A stretch of 64,000 bases of DNA from Halomarinibacterium sp041392205 (GTDB lineage: Bacteria > Bacteroidota > Bacteroidia > Flavobacteriales > Flavobacteriaceae): contig JAWKMO010000010.1 in NCBI GenBank assembly GCA_041392205.1, forward strand, positions 1-64,000, read 5' to 3'. Position 1 is the first letter of the stretch; every line of letters starts with the position of its first letter. The position numbers and the translations under genes were made by a program. The notes beneath the pieces were generated by a model. That model saw only the letters and a list, made by a program, of their open reading frames with translations, did not search any database and was not told the origin of the DNA. Positions 27,401 to 36,100 of this stretch are shown in pieces.

Positions 27401-29044
27401 TGCAATAGGATTCGTTCCGCTTTCACTATCTAGAAAAGTTTCGTGATAGGTTATAGTAAAAATGGTGGGGTCTTGTGCTCCCATAATATTGGCATCATTT
27501 AAAGTGAGATCATAAATGCCAGGGTTGGTGCCATCATTACATTGGTATAAATGTTCGGGTTCGTTTGCTACGGGTTGTGGGTTAAAATGTACTTCCACTT
27601 CATCATTGATCTGGCAAGGCCCTTCAAACCCTTCTACGCGATAGGTGCCATCGAGAGTTACTACACGGGTAGAAGTATAAGGAGCTGGAAGTAATATCCC
27701 GTTTCTATACCATAGCCAAGTAAATGCTGGGTTCGCAATTCCTGTATCCAATGTTATAGGAGTTCCAATACATCCTTCCTTATCGGGCCCAAGTAATTCA
27801 ACCGATTGTGTAAGATCAACTTGGATTAAAAATTCATTATTTGTTTCATCTATTTCATTTACAATACCCGTCCCATTCCCAATATCGTCCACCACCGCTA
27901 GGAGGTTAAATATTGGAGGTGTTCCGCCAGGTATTGTTATAATTATGGAACCACTTTCAGAGCCATCAATAGGAATGGTATTTACGGTTTGAGTTTGTGC
28001 CACCAAAGTACCATTAATATAAAAAGCAATAGGAGTAGGAGCATTTAAGATATCGGTACTATTTACATTAAAGACGGTATAATCCACATTCATGTTTTCA
28101 AGGTCTTCACATACTGTTGCCGTACCATCTATAGTTATGGTAGCGTCTGGCAATTCAGAATTAACAGCCGTAATAATATTATTAACCATTACAAAATCCT
28201 GTAGTGATTGAAGTGTAATATCTATTGTAGTATCCCCAATATTAATTAAGCCATTTAAATCATAAAAATCCAAATCCATATTAAACAAAGTATTGGAATT
28301 GGTATAACTATTGGTCCCATTAAAGGCATTATCTCCAGGATTAAGTGGCGGGTTATCTATAAGCGTTCCATTAATAAATAAGGCTTCTCCATTTGCAATC
28401 GAAGCATCTCCTTCCCAAGCTAAAAATCCAATTTTGGAAAAATTGTCTGAACTAACATCAAGACCTGTTAATTGAATATTAATTTCAGTATTATTTGCAG
28501 ACACAAAATCTAACCCATCAAACAAACTAATTTGAGTTAAGGGAACCGTTGGATCCTCATAAATTACATACATCGTCCAGCCTCCAAAATCGGTTCCATT
28601 ATTACAGGCACCACTGGCTGCTAAATCAATAAATAAATCACTAAATGTGTATGTTCCATTTCCTGTTGCACCAACTATATCTGTTACGTCTGCATACGCA
28701 GAAAAATAAGTATTACCCGTTCCCGCTCTTAAATGAAAATCCCTTGAGGCTGTCACTGGTATTCCATTAAGTGTTACATTATAATCCCCTCCCGAAAGAC
28801 TTGGCCAAGGTCCAGACCAATATAAATGAGCAGATAGAAATGTTTCGGTAGGTAATAAATTTAAATCTGCCGAACTACTTGCCTGTAAAAAGCATGGATT
28901 GGGCGAACCATTTAACGTATTACCAACTGCCGTAAAATTTACAAACCCATTATACTGATCGAAGAGTTCTATATCATCCACAACAATTTGTGAAAATGAT
29001 AAAAAAGGCAATAGTAAAAATAGGGAGAATAGAAGTTTTTTCAT
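21467..29044 (-). CDS. Giant repeat-rich surface protein B with T9SS type B sorting domain
   Basis: An intact 2525-residue secreted protein. The signal peptide is residues 1-18 (ending LSFSQ). The head at about 20-320 has HLYWSGPW, FSAYADVTDIV, GGWTMYVIYED and ISLFDGLDFV, resembling the DUF3344-type N-terminal domains of bacterial surface proteins. A CARDB/Ig-like region follows, then about seventeen Asp-rich units between residues 490 and 2290 with the pattern CD..xDG..xFDLT ... YY ... NPQTIYVR ... CY. The last 88 residues form the gliding-motility-associated type B domain (MTPNGDGYHDTW ... FDRYGKLL ... FTLKR), so the protein should cross the outer membrane by the type IX system and stay on the surface. 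From about residue 695 it matches giant protein A. Local oddities: RAAVARF replaces GGSCEI because of two compensating indels near 23286 and 23309, and three bases are missing near 23640 (WCAANN for WVRVANN). The function is inferred to be adhesion. Confidence 0.9.
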   Translation of the reverse strand: MKKLLFSLFLLLPFLSFSQIVVDDIELFDQYNGFVNFTAVGNTLNGSPNPCFLQASSSADLNLLPTETFLSAHLYWSGPWPSLSGGDYNVTLNGIPVTASRDFHLRAGTGNTYFSAYADVTDIVGATGNGTYTFSDLFIDLAASGACNNGTDFGGWTMYVIYEDPTVPLTQISLFDGLDFVSANNTEINIQLTGLDVSSDNFSKIGFLAWEGDASIANGEALFINGTLIDNPPLNPGDNAFNGTNSYTNSNTLFNMDLDFYDLNGLINIGDTTIDITLQSLQDFVMVNNIITAVNSELPDATITIDGTATVCEDLENMNVDYTVFNVNSTDILNAPTPIAFYINGTLVAQTQTVNTIPIDGSESGSIIITIPGGTPPIFNLLAVVDDIGNGTGIVNEIDETNNEFLIQVDLTQSVELLGPDKEGCIGTPITLDTGIANPAFTWLWYRNGILLPAPYTSTRVVTLDGTYRVEGFEGPCQINDEVEVHFNPQPVANEPEHLYQCNDGTNPGIYDLTLNDANIMGAQDPTIFTITYHETFLDSESGTNPIANPANYVMIPPAPQTIYARIEGVMGLCYDLTQFELRFPMAQPGVVPSPFEVCDQDQTGDEPVDLPFQFNISVLNGETATFYDITYHISQADADADINPLPVPYFVPVPSQTIYIRLENILYSPEFSCYNTTTVDIIVHEVPLPNPTPFPLVICDEDNNGFGEFDLSLADLDITGGDPDLVVSYHGTQLDAENGILPLSNPYPNDDIYNDVVWARVESLSTSCYSVLELFLEVRDRPMATEPAPLRLCDDVVADGITAFDLTVVEPEVLGTMDPLEFDLYYYEDELEAIAAGDVALTAPDFSQAIPNPTSYFNTSNPQTLYILVVGNGASTSPPNPNGASGCYDIVPLQLIVDPLPANLGPFEVFLCDDELQGSTPTDEISTFDLTLQDLVLTGGDPDLTVSWYATPGDELSDNPIVDPTLYQNTITPETVVARIESGFGCRTVVTVTLTVLPNPTPSMDPLEALVVCDEDNDGFVEFDLTLADPSITGGDPDLEVSYHGTQLDAVNEILPIGPLYTNDDPYNDSVWVRLERISTGCYSVLELLLEVRDRPMATEPAPLRACDDVVADGITTFDLTVVEPEVLGTMDPLEFDLYYYEDELEAIAAGDVALTAPDFSQAIPNPTSYLNTSNPQTLYILVVGNGNSTLPNNGASGCYDIVPLQLIVDPLPANLGPFEVFLCDDELQGSTPTDEISTFNLTLQDLVLTGGDPDLTVSWYATPGDELSDNPIVDPTLYQNTITPETVVARIESGFGCRTVVTVTLTVLPNPTPNMSPTPITACDNGDTTGDFDNGLSSGFDLTLRDTEILAGDPDVSILYYETLAEAQAGLPGTEIVGLYTNTVPYSQIVYARVFFDVPPAVLPCYTIVALELIVTPLPEAPTLDFIDPMFSCDEDGDGQALFDLTQNDPFVIGGNTDYLAPTYYESLADAEAGINAIASPEAFISGGQTIWVRLESAVTGCARISSFELEVGEFPVLGLGDDLYLCDDLASGSTTDGVSLFDLTQNTDLITQGNVDLTVFYYANIDDQTNNNPILDPGNYPNEGSPQTIYVSVLNGEGCDATTSFVITVESNPSPLEPLPLVGCDDANNNGFYDNFILSSKDTEIINGDVDVLVTYYETMAQAEAGDPSFALADPYSNIVPYDQTVYARVTRVIAPPSPWVNACYTIVPLMLQVRDLPEAPEDLDALDLLGCDEDGDGFYVFNLLDNQSIALGNNTPVEGFTVSYYESLADAELGINAVVTPEAYENTVTPVQPLWCAANNDTGCGRVSGFEITVVGLPVLGSGPFVMELCDDEIGGSAPDDQVSTFDLTQNDQVITNGDPSYTVFYYLTQSAQDNNEPIVDATSHQNYDEFGNVANPQELYVSVFGDPRAAVARFCTVLTLRVLPNPVAEVPDPLLMCDGTAGDVDGDGNDDDVDATDGISYFDLTQREDAILDGQVGVTIFYYESFEAAVLGLLGTEILDPSLYQNTVPNEQTVYVRVTREVPPSTLPCYAVVALPLRVVPLPDGSAQVEDLVVCELAFDGIGTFDLTQNDASVLNGQSSDDFEVSYYRTLLEAENDINPIVNVGNFSNTVNPQTIYVRIENRETGCYVYSIEDPVTQEVSLSFDLVVKEGASATAPESAYIICDNEGPSDGIGIFQLVDTGNNTEGDLQAQALASEILGGQDPGQFILTYHGSEEDAELGVNALSDFYTNLVNPQQIYARVTNQIDPDDQRSCYSVVPVILKVEQLPPFLLDETYRLCVDESGNPIVEEFGDPSPPLLDTGLDPQLYTFVWSVEGQVLPNEVGPSLLALSAGSYSVLVTEMATGCQSEVTTTVVASSPPLVYGAEVTNGAFAQEHVITVSVSSGSGDWVYQLDGGPFQDSEVFSGVSPGTHIVTISDANGCGTVSFEVGVVDYPEYMTPNGDGYHDTWNIIGIAQYDPTAKIYIFDRYGKLLKQVSPLGQGWDGTYNGAPLPSSDYWFRVDYQEQGTNKTFTGHFTLKR
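25097..26968 (-). repeat. Internal tandem repeat of three protein units (2 x 936 bp), gene B
   Basis: Bases 25097-26032 repeat as 26033-26968, exactly 7495 bases from the equivalent pair in gene A. The four copies are very similar, so the internal duplication came before the whole-block duplication or the copies have been homogenised since. Confidence 0.85.
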
Positions 29045-29162
29045 CTGTATAAAATATTTAATAGAGCGGAAGATGCCATGCCTAGTTTAGTTATCTTCGG
29101 TTGGTTTGTAAAATTTATTAGTAGGCATTTCATAATGAGATAGCAATAAGCTCGAAAATTAT

Positions 29163-29177
29163 GAAAATTTTATGAAA
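29163..29177. promoter_or_regulatory. Second copy of the 15-base motif upstream of a giant gene
   Basis: GAAAATTTTATGAAA, identical to 21331-21345. It lies 119 bases upstream of giant gene B in the divergent region shared with folE. Confidence 0.25.
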
Positions 29178-29236
29178 ATATGAGATTTTATTCTCTCAAA
29201 TCCTAACAACACCTTTTTCAACAAAACTCTTATGCG

Positions 29237-29244
29237 TATCTTTG
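29237..29244 (+). promoter_or_regulatory. Possible -7 element of folE operon
   Basis: TATCTTTG matches TAnnTTTG, 36 bases before the folE ATG. The expected -33 position reads TTT rather than TTG. Confidence 0.4.
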
Positions 29245-29279
29245 CATCTTCTACTTTTTAGGTAGATAATTAAGAAAAA

Positions 29280-29957
29280 ATGGATTTAGAAAAACAATTA
29301 AAGGAAATTGAAGCTATAGGAAACAACCATATTGGAAGTTCCACCGATACCCCATTGCGAGCTGATGCCTTTGACATGAGTGACATGGAAAAAATTGCTG
29401 CCATCAAAAAAGATGTAGAACACATCCTCGAAGTATTGGGCATGGATTTAACCGATGATAGTTTGCGAGGCACCCCCAACCGTGTTGCTAAGATGTTTGT
29501 TCAGGAAATTTTTGGAGGATTACATCCCGATAAAAAACCCAAAGCTTCCACATTTGAAAACAAATACAAATACGGTGAAATGCTCGTGGAAAAAAATATT
29601 ACCCTCTACTCTACTTGTGAGCACCATTTACTTCCCATTGTTGGGAAAGCTCATATTGCCTATATCTCTAACGGCACCGTAGTTGGGCTTTCTAAAATGA
29701 ATCGTGTAGTAGATTACTATGCAAAACGCCCTCAAGTTCAGGAACGATTGACCATGCAAATAGTAAAAGAATTACAGCATATCTTAGGAACCGATGACGT
29801 AGCTTGTGTTATTGATGCCAAGCATTTGTGTGTTAATTCCAGAGGCATTCGTGATATTGACAGCAGCACGGTAACCAGTGAATTTGGCGGAAAGTTTAAA
29901 GACCCCATGGTACGAAGAGAATTTCTTGATTACATAAAACTAGAAACCGAATTTTAA
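29280..29957 (+). CDS. folE: GTP cyclohydrolase I
   Basis: A 225-residue enzyme that turns GTP into 7,8-dihydroneopterin triphosphate, the first step of folate synthesis (also a queuosine precursor; queE is elsewhere in this window). The core has DDSLRGTPNRVAKM near residue 60 and the zinc-binding STCEHHLLPIVGKAHIAYI near 118. GLSKMNRVVDYYAKRPQVQERL lies near 137-158, and HLCVNSRGI supplies the second zinc ligand near 182. The first 45 residues are a variable extension. It leads an operon: cysS follows after 20 bases. Confidence 0.97.
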   Translation: MDLEKQLKEIEAIGNNHIGSSTDTPLRADAFDMSDMEKIAAIKKDVEHILEVLGMDLTDDSLRGTPNRVAKMFVQEIFGGLHPDKKPKASTFENKYKYGEMLVEKNITLYSTCEHHLLPIVGKAHIAYISNGTVVGLSKMNRVVDYYAKRPQVQERLTMQIVKELQHILGTDDVACVIDAKHLCVNSRGIRDIDSSTVTSEFGGKFKDPMVRREFLDYIKLETEF

Positions 29958-29977
29958 TTATTTCTCAATCATTTTCA

Positions 29978-31462
29978 ATGAGCATTTACAAAACTCAAAC
30001 ACTTAGCATTTATAATTCCCTTACCAAACAAAAAGAGGAATTTACACCTATTAACGAAGGAACTGTAGGTATGTACGTGTGTGGTCCTACAGTGTATAGT
30101 AATGTTCATTTGGGAAATTGTCGTACTTTTTTGTCTTTTGATTTAGTTTTTAGATATCTGAAACATCTAGGGTACAAAGTAAGGTATGTTCGAAACATAA
30201 CCGATGTAGGCCATCTCGAAAATGATGGGGAAAGCGGCGAAGACCCCATTCTGAAAAAAGCCCGAATTGACCAAATTGAACCTATGGAGGTCGTGCAGCA
30301 ATATTCGGTAGATTTTCACCAAGTGATGCATGCTTTTAATGCGCTTCCACCTAGTATTGAACCTACGGCAACAGGACACATTATTGAGCAAATTCAGCTT
30401 ATTGAAAAAATAATTGAAGCAGGTTATGGCTACGAAAAAAATGGTTCGGTCTATTTTGATGTCATCAAATTTAATAAAGACCATACCTACGGAAAGCTTA
30501 GTGGAAGAAATATTGAAGATATGATTGCCAATACCCGCGAATTGGCAGCGCAAAGCGAAAAAAACAATCCGCAGGATTTTGCCCTTTGGAAAAAAGCCGA
30601 ACCCCAACATATTATGCGCTGGCCTTCTCCATGGAGTGATGGATTTCCCGGTTGGCATTTGGAATGTACCGCCATGAGCACCAAATACCTAGGCCCTCAT
30701 TTTGATATCCATGGCGGCGGAATGGATTTAAAATTTCCGCATCATGAGTGTGAAATTGCTCAAGCCGAAGCTTGTAACCACAAAAGCCCTGTAAACTATT
30801 GGATGCACGCCAATATGCTTACCTTAAATGGAAAAAAAATGGCAAAATCCACTGGGAATAATATTTTACCCAATGAGCTTTTTAGTGGAAATAATTCCAT
30901 CTTAAACAAAGCCTTTGCCCCAGCGGTAACAAAATTCTTTATGTACCAAGCGCATTATAGGAGTGTTTTGGATTTTTCAAACGATGCCTTAGAAGCTTCT
31001 GAAAAAGGGTTTTATAGACTCATGGATGCGTATCGAAGCCTTTCAGAATTAAAAACTTCTACCAAAAGTGATTTTAATATTGCAGAATGGCGACAAACTT
31101 GTTATGACGCTATGAATGACGACTTCAACAGCCCTATTCTTATTGCACAACTGTTTGAAGTTACCAAGTTTATAAACAGCTTGAAGGAAGGAAAAGCGGA
31201 AATCACTTCTGAAGATTTAAAATTGCTGCAACAAACCATGTATGATTTCCTTTTTGACGTTATGGGACTTGTTGATATTTCAGAAGCAAAGCATAATGAT
31301 GGCAATAAACTTACAGAAACTGTAAGCCTTTTAATTGAATTAAGAAACCAGGCCCGTGCCAATAAAGATTTTGCTATGAGCGACCAAATTAGGGACCAGT
31401 TGATGGCGGTAGGGATTCAATTAAAAGATGGAAAAGAAGGCACTACCTTTTCGTTAAACTAA
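29978..31462 (+). CDS. cysS: Cysteinyl-tRNA synthetase
   Basis: A 494-residue class I synthetase that charges tRNA-Cys. The HIGH-type motif appears as HLGNCRTF after YVCGPTVYSNV near residues 31-45. Zinc ligands are supplied by the N-terminal Cys, by WHLECTAMS and by HHECEIAQAEA. The KMSKS loop is KMAKSTGN near 288. The C-terminal DALR-like helical domain ends LRNQARANKDFAMSDQIRD and a GTTFSL tail. It sits 20 bases after folE and 8 bases before yidD, in one operon. Confidence 0.97.
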   Translation: MSIYKTQTLSIYNSLTKQKEEFTPINEGTVGMYVCGPTVYSNVHLGNCRTFLSFDLVFRYLKHLGYKVRYVRNITDVGHLENDGESGEDPILKKARIDQIEPMEVVQQYSVDFHQVMHAFNALPPSIEPTATGHIIEQIQLIEKIIEAGYGYEKNGSVYFDVIKFNKDHTYGKLSGRNIEDMIANTRELAAQSEKNNPQDFALWKKAEPQHIMRWPSPWSDGFPGWHLECTAMSTKYLGPHFDIHGGGMDLKFPHHECEIAQAEACNHKSPVNYWMHANMLTLNGKKMAKSTGNNILPNELFSGNNSILNKAFAPAVTKFFMYQAHYRSVLDFSNDALEASEKGFYRLMDAYRSLSELKTSTKSDFNIAEWRQTCYDAMNDDFNSPILIAQLFEVTKFINSLKEGKAEITSEDLKLLQQTMYDFLFDVMGLVDISEAKHNDGNKLTETVSLLIELRNQARANKDFAMSDQIRDQLMAVGIQLKDGKEGTTFSLN

Positions 31463-31470
31463 TTGATAAC

Positions 31471-31716
31471 GTGAAAAAAATACTGATCTATCCTTTCCTT
31501 GTTGTCATAAAGATCTATCAAAGTATTATTTCACCTATTTTTCCTTCGACGTGTCGTTATAACCCAACGTGTTCTCATTATGCCAAAGAGGCTTTGCAAA
31601 CCCATGGCCTTTTTAAAGGAAGTTGGTTGGCATTAAAAAGAATTGGGAGTTGTCATCCATGGGGAGGTAGCGGGTACGACCCCGTTCCGCCTATTTCAGA
31701 AAAAGAAAAGAATTAA
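31471..31716 (+). CDS. yidD: Membrane protein insertion efficiency factor YidD
   Basis: An 81-residue protein of the YidD family, which assists YidC-dependent membrane insertion. It begins with a GTG codon at 31471, 8 bases after cysS; the hydrophobic start (KKILIYPFLVVIKIYQSIISP) is complete only with this codon. The conserved CRYNPTCSHYAKEAL and the CHPWGGSGYDPVP end are clear. Ends with a lysine-rich tail. Part of the folE-cysS-yidD-lgt-DUF192 run. Confidence 0.95.
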   Translation: MKKILIYPFLVVIKIYQSIISPIFPSTCRYNPTCSHYAKEALQTHGLFKGSWLALKRIGSCHPWGGSGYDPVPPISEKEKN

Positions 31717-31769
31717 TTAACGGTAAAGTTTTTTGGGTTTTCTATCTTTACCTTACTTAATAAAAACGT

Positions 31770-32609
31770 ATGCACTTTTTAAGTTTTACTTGGAATCCTT
31801 CAGAAGGAATAGATTTAGGGTTTATTACCATTCATTATTACAGCCTTATGTTTATGGTGGCTTTTATAGTGGGTTGGTTTATCATGAAATCCATTTATAA
31901 AAGGGAAACTGTTCCGCTAGAAAAACTGGATAGTCTTTTTATCTACATGGTCTTGGCCATTTTAATAGGTGCCAGACTAGGGCATGTTATTTTTTACCAA
32001 TCGGAACTGTTTATAGAAGACCCCCTATCGGTTTTCCTTCCTTTTGAGACGGTCCCGGAATTTAAGTTTACGGGATTTCGCGGCCTTGCCAGTCATGGGG
32101 CTGCCATTGGCGTTATTATAGCTATGTTTTTATATAATAAAAAAGTATTAAAAAAACCTATTTTATGGATTTTTGATAGGATTATTATTCCAGTAGCCTT
32201 TGGAGCCATTTTGGTTCGATTAGGTAATTTTTTAAATTCGGAAATTATTGGGCATTTTACAGGGACAGACTATGGTGTTATTTTTTCCAAATTAGATGAA
32301 ACAGCGCCTAGGCATCCTGCACAGCTGTATGAAGCTATTGGGTATGTTTTTGTGTTTTTACTTCTTTGGTATGTGTACTGGAAAACTGAAAAGAGAAAAC
32401 AATTGGGTTATATTTTTGGATTGTTTTTAATCTTACTTTGGACCGTTCGTTTTGTGGTGGAATTTTATAAAGAAAGTCAGGGAGGATTTGAAGACAAGCT
32501 AGACTCCATTATAAACTTATCTACAGGACAATGGTTAAGCATTCCTTTTATCCTTGCAGGAGTCTATTTAATGGTAACCTCTTCAAAACGAAAATATCAT
32601 GAAGCGTAG
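31770..32609 (+). CDS. lgt: Prolipoprotein diacylglyceryl transferase
   Basis: A 279-residue inner-membrane enzyme with about seven helices that transfers diacylglycerol from phosphatidylglycerol to the lipobox cysteine of prolipoproteins. The signature is present as GFRGLASHGAAIG near residues 104-116 (His at the conserved place, but SHGAAIG in place of the common SHGGLLG), with RLGNFLNSEIIG near 151 and RHPAQLYEA near 181. The GARLGHVIFY helix near 69 supplies the conserved arginine. Many lipoproteins in this window are its expected substrates. The last 11 bases overlap the DUF192 gene. Confidence 0.96.
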   Translation: MHFLSFTWNPSEGIDLGFITIHYYSLMFMVAFIVGWFIMKSIYKRETVPLEKLDSLFIYMVLAILIGARLGHVIFYQSELFIEDPLSVFLPFETVPEFKFTGFRGLASHGAAIGVIIAMFLYNKKVLKKPILWIFDRIIIPVAFGAILVRLGNFLNSEIIGHFTGTDYGVIFSKLDETAPRHPAQLYEAIGYVFVFLLLWYVYWKTEKRKQLGYIFGLFLILLWTVRFVVEFYKESQGGFEDKLDSIINLSTGQWLSIPFILAGVYLMVTSSKRKYHEA

Positions 32610-33090
32610 CATTCTTTCGGTGTTGGTTTTAACAACATTTATTTCAGCATATAATTGTAAAGAAAAAGAAGAAAATAAAGTACTTACCCAAGAAGTAACC
32701 TTTAAAAAAGAAGGAACGCTTACCATAAAGAAAGCTGAAAGTGATTCGCTTGTAGTATCGCTTGACATAGAAATTGCCGAAACTGAATATGAAACCCAAA
32801 CAGGGTTGATGTATCGAAAAAGTATGCAAAACAATCGTGGAATGCTTTTTATTTTTGATGACGAATCACGAAAGGCGTTTTACATGAAAAACACGGCATT
32901 TCCGCTGGATATTATTTTTATAAATTCAGATTTAAAGGTTGTGAGTATTCAAAAAAATGCACAACCCTACAATGAAGCATCCCTTCCTTCTAATGCTCCG
33001 GCTAAATATGTCCTTGAAGTAAATGCTGGTCTTAGCGACCAATGGGGTCTTAAAGTTGGAGATCGTATTTTATTTACAAAAGAACGGTAA
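32599..33090 (+). CDS. DUF192 domain protein, probably exported
   Basis: A 163-residue protein with a hydrophobic N-terminus and a Cys at residue 20 (SAYNC), which could be a relaxed lipobox; the next residues are strongly charged. Residues about 55-160 form a DUF192 domain with the expected TGLMYRKSMQNNRGMLFIF, FYMKNTAFPLDIIFI and VLEVNAGLSDQWGLKVGDRI motifs. The fold resembles a small beta domain found in archaeal and bacterial envelope proteins; the function is not known. It overlaps lgt by 11 bases and is the last gene of the operon, with a terminator 26 bases on. Confidence 0.88.
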   Translation: MKRSILSVLVLTTFISAYNCKEKEENKVLTQEVTFKKEGTLTIKKAESDSLVVSLDIEIAETEYETQTGLMYRKSMQNNRGMLFIFDDESRKAFYMKNTAFPLDIIFINSDLKVVSIQKNAQPYNEASLPSNAPAKYVLEVNAGLSDQWGLKVGDRILFTKER

Positions 33091-33115
33091 CAACCCCTTT
33101 CTTTAGAAAAAAAAG

Positions 33116-33156
33116 AAACCCGCTATCCTCTGTAAAACTTAGAGATTAGCGGGTTT
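33116..33156. terminator. Terminator between DUF192 gene and secDF
   Basis: AAACCCGCTA with TAGCGGGTTT forms a 10-bp stem, extended after a mismatch by CTCT/AGAG, with A- and T-runs on either side. It can serve both convergent genes. Confidence 0.8.
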
Positions 33157-33173
33157 TATAAGTGCTAGTAATA

Positions 33174-36100
33174 CTACTTTTCTTCTTCTAACTCTTCTTT
33201 TTTATCACTAAGATCAATTCCTTTTTTTCTAACAGTATCATAGAAAATAGGGGTTGCAATAAATAATGAGGAATAGGTTCCTACTATAATACCCACAATT
33301 AATGCGAAGATTAATCCACGAATGGATTCTGCTCCTAAAAGAAAAATGGTTAATAATACGATAAGTGTGGTTAAAGAAGTATTTAAGGTTCTCCCTAATG
33401 TACTATTTAAGGCCCCATTAATAATTTTAGACATTTTCCAAGTACCGTGTTCGTTAAAAAATTCGCGGATACGGTCAAATACTACCACGGTATCGTTTAA
33501 TGAATATCCAATCACTGTCAAGATTGCCGCAATAAAAGATTGGTCTATTTCCATACTAAAAGGCATAAACTTATACGTAAGTGAAAAGATTCCTAATACA
33601 ATAAGTACATCATGGAATACTGCAGCTACGGCACCTAAACTAAATTGCCATCTTCTAAAACGCAATAGAATATACAAGAACACCACTACTAAAGATCCAA
33701 AAACGGCCCAAAATGAAGAAGATTTAATATCGTCTGCAATGGTAGGGCTTACTTTATAGTACTCCATTCTACCTGCCGTTTTGGTATCGTTATCTTCAAT
33801 AAATTGTTCATAGGTCATTTCGGAAGGTAAATTCTTTTTTAATGCATCATAAAGCATTTGCTCAACTTCAACATCTACCTCACTTCCGGTTTCATCAATT
33901 TTATATTTTGTTGAAATTTTTAATTGGTTATTTCCCCCATACGTTTTTGCTTCGGCACTTTCAAAAGCGGCAATTAAATCGTTTTGAATTTCCAGTGCAT
34001 TAACATCTTTGTCGAAACGAACGGTATAGGTTCTACCACCCACAAAATCAATCCCTTGATTTAATCCATTAGTAAATAATGAGCCTAAACTTACGGCAAT
34101 TAAAATTCCAGAAATTATAAAAGCAATTTTACGTTTCCCAAGGAAATTGATATTTACATTTTTAAAGAAATTTTTGGTAATAGCTGTTGAACAGGTTAAT
34201 GATTTTCCATTTTTAGTATAGCTATCTATAAACAATCTTGTGATAAAGATTGCGGTAAATAGAGAGGTACAAATACCTATTAATAAGGTCGTCGCAAAAC
34301 CTTGAATAGGTCCTGTTCCAAAAACAAGGAGAATTAAGCCCGTAAGACCCGTGGTAATGTTCGCATCTAAAATAGAGGAAAGCGCATTGCTAAAACCATC
34401 GTTAATGGCATCTCGTTGCGATTTTCCTTTGTCTAATTCTTCTCTTATCCTTTCAAAAATAAGTACGTTGGCATCTACAGACATACCAATGGTTAAAACA
34501 ATACCTGCAATTCCGGGTAGTGTTAATACCGCTCCTAACCCTGCTAATATTCCGAAGATAAAAAGAATGTTTACCGCTAAAGCAACATCGGCAAATGCCC
34601 CTGCTTTTCCATAGTAAAGAATCATCCAAAGCAATACAATGACCAAGGCAATAATAAAGGATAGAATTCCACTGCTAATTGCCTCGTGACCTAGAGTAGG
34701 TCCAACTACTTCTGCTTGAATAATATCTGCCGAAGCAGGTAATTTACCCGCACGCAATACATTTGCTAAATCTTGTGCTTCGGCAATGGTGTATTCTCCT
34801 GTAATTTCACTTCTTCCTCCTGAGATTTTACCACTGCTAACACCGGGTGCAGAGTACACAATGTTATCTAAGACAACTGCAATTTGAGTCCCGTTTTGGT
34901 AAGCATACTCGGTCATATCTTCCCAAATCTTAGCTCCAGTTCCATTCATTTGCATGGTAACAGAAACTCGTCCCGCTTGGTTATAGGATTGTTGTGCATC
35001 TACAATAACACCTCCACTTAATTGTGGAACTTGATCTTTGTTACCTTTAATAGCATAAAGGCTGGTAATTTCTTCACCTACCGTTTCATTAAACTCTGGG
35101 ATACTCCATAAAAATTGCGTATTACGTAAATCGCTTGAGAGCATCGATTGTATCTCTGGCATACGCAAATAGCTATTAATAATAGCAGTATCTTTAATTG
35201 TAAAGCTTGCCAGCCCGGGGTTACTCGCTCTTACGGGTAATATTCTGGAAAGAATGGGATTGCTTTCTTCGGCAGATGTGATTTCATCTACTTTTTCTCC
35301 TCCCAATAAATCAGCAATCTCGTTTCCTTCGGTAGTTTGAGTAGTATCGGCTCTCATACTATCTACTTCTTTTCTTGAAGCAAGAAGATCTTTTAGTTTT
35401 GCATCGGCATCAATAATAAAGGAACTAATTTCTTCTTCCTTGACAACTTCCCAAAATTCTAACTGGGCAGTACTTTGCAATAGTTTTTTAACCCGTTCTA
35501 CATCTTTAGCTCCAGGCAATTCTACCAAAATTCTACCCGAATTTCCTAAACGTTGTAGATTGGGTTGGGTTACCCCAAATTTATCGATACGTTTGCGCAA
35601 TACCTCAAAAGCAGATGCGATAGACTCATCAATTTTTCGTGAAATAATAGGCTTCACTTGGTCATTGGTCATATTGCTTTCAATTTGACCTTCGAGACTT
35701 TTATTGAAGAAAATATCTGCAGAAGCCAAACGATTTTCTCCCGGAAGGGCCTCAAAAGCTTCAAAGAAAGACTCCAAATAGGTTTGCTGAGAGTTTTTCT
35801 GAAGTTCTGTAGCATCTGCCAAAGCTTGATTAAAAGCTGGATCTTTGGTATTATTTGCCAATCCTGCCAAGATATCTTTTACAGATACTTGAAGGATGAC
35901 GTTAATCCCTCCTTTAAGGTCGAGACCTTTATTTAATTCTTTTTCTTTGGCCGATTTATAATCAATTCCCAAAAACTGTGCTTGGGTCGCTACAGAATCT
36001 AAGTATTTTGCCTCGGCAGTGGCACGTTCTGCCGGCTGGGTTGCATCAAATTTACTGGTTGCAAATGCTTTTGCATTATCCTCAACTTTATTTGTAATAA

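Noticed and set aside
15274..29044. CRISPR-like regularity from repeated segments
   Set aside because: Repeats are long, coding, in frame and of unequal length, with no short repeat/spacer structure and no cas genes.
30167..30658. Minus-strand open frame opposite cysS
   Set aside because: It lies entirely inside a conserved synthetase gene, with codon usage of an antisense shadow.
33322..33759. Plus-strand open frame of 145 codons inside secDF
   Set aside because: Antisense of conserved SecF membrane helices; no start signal or family.
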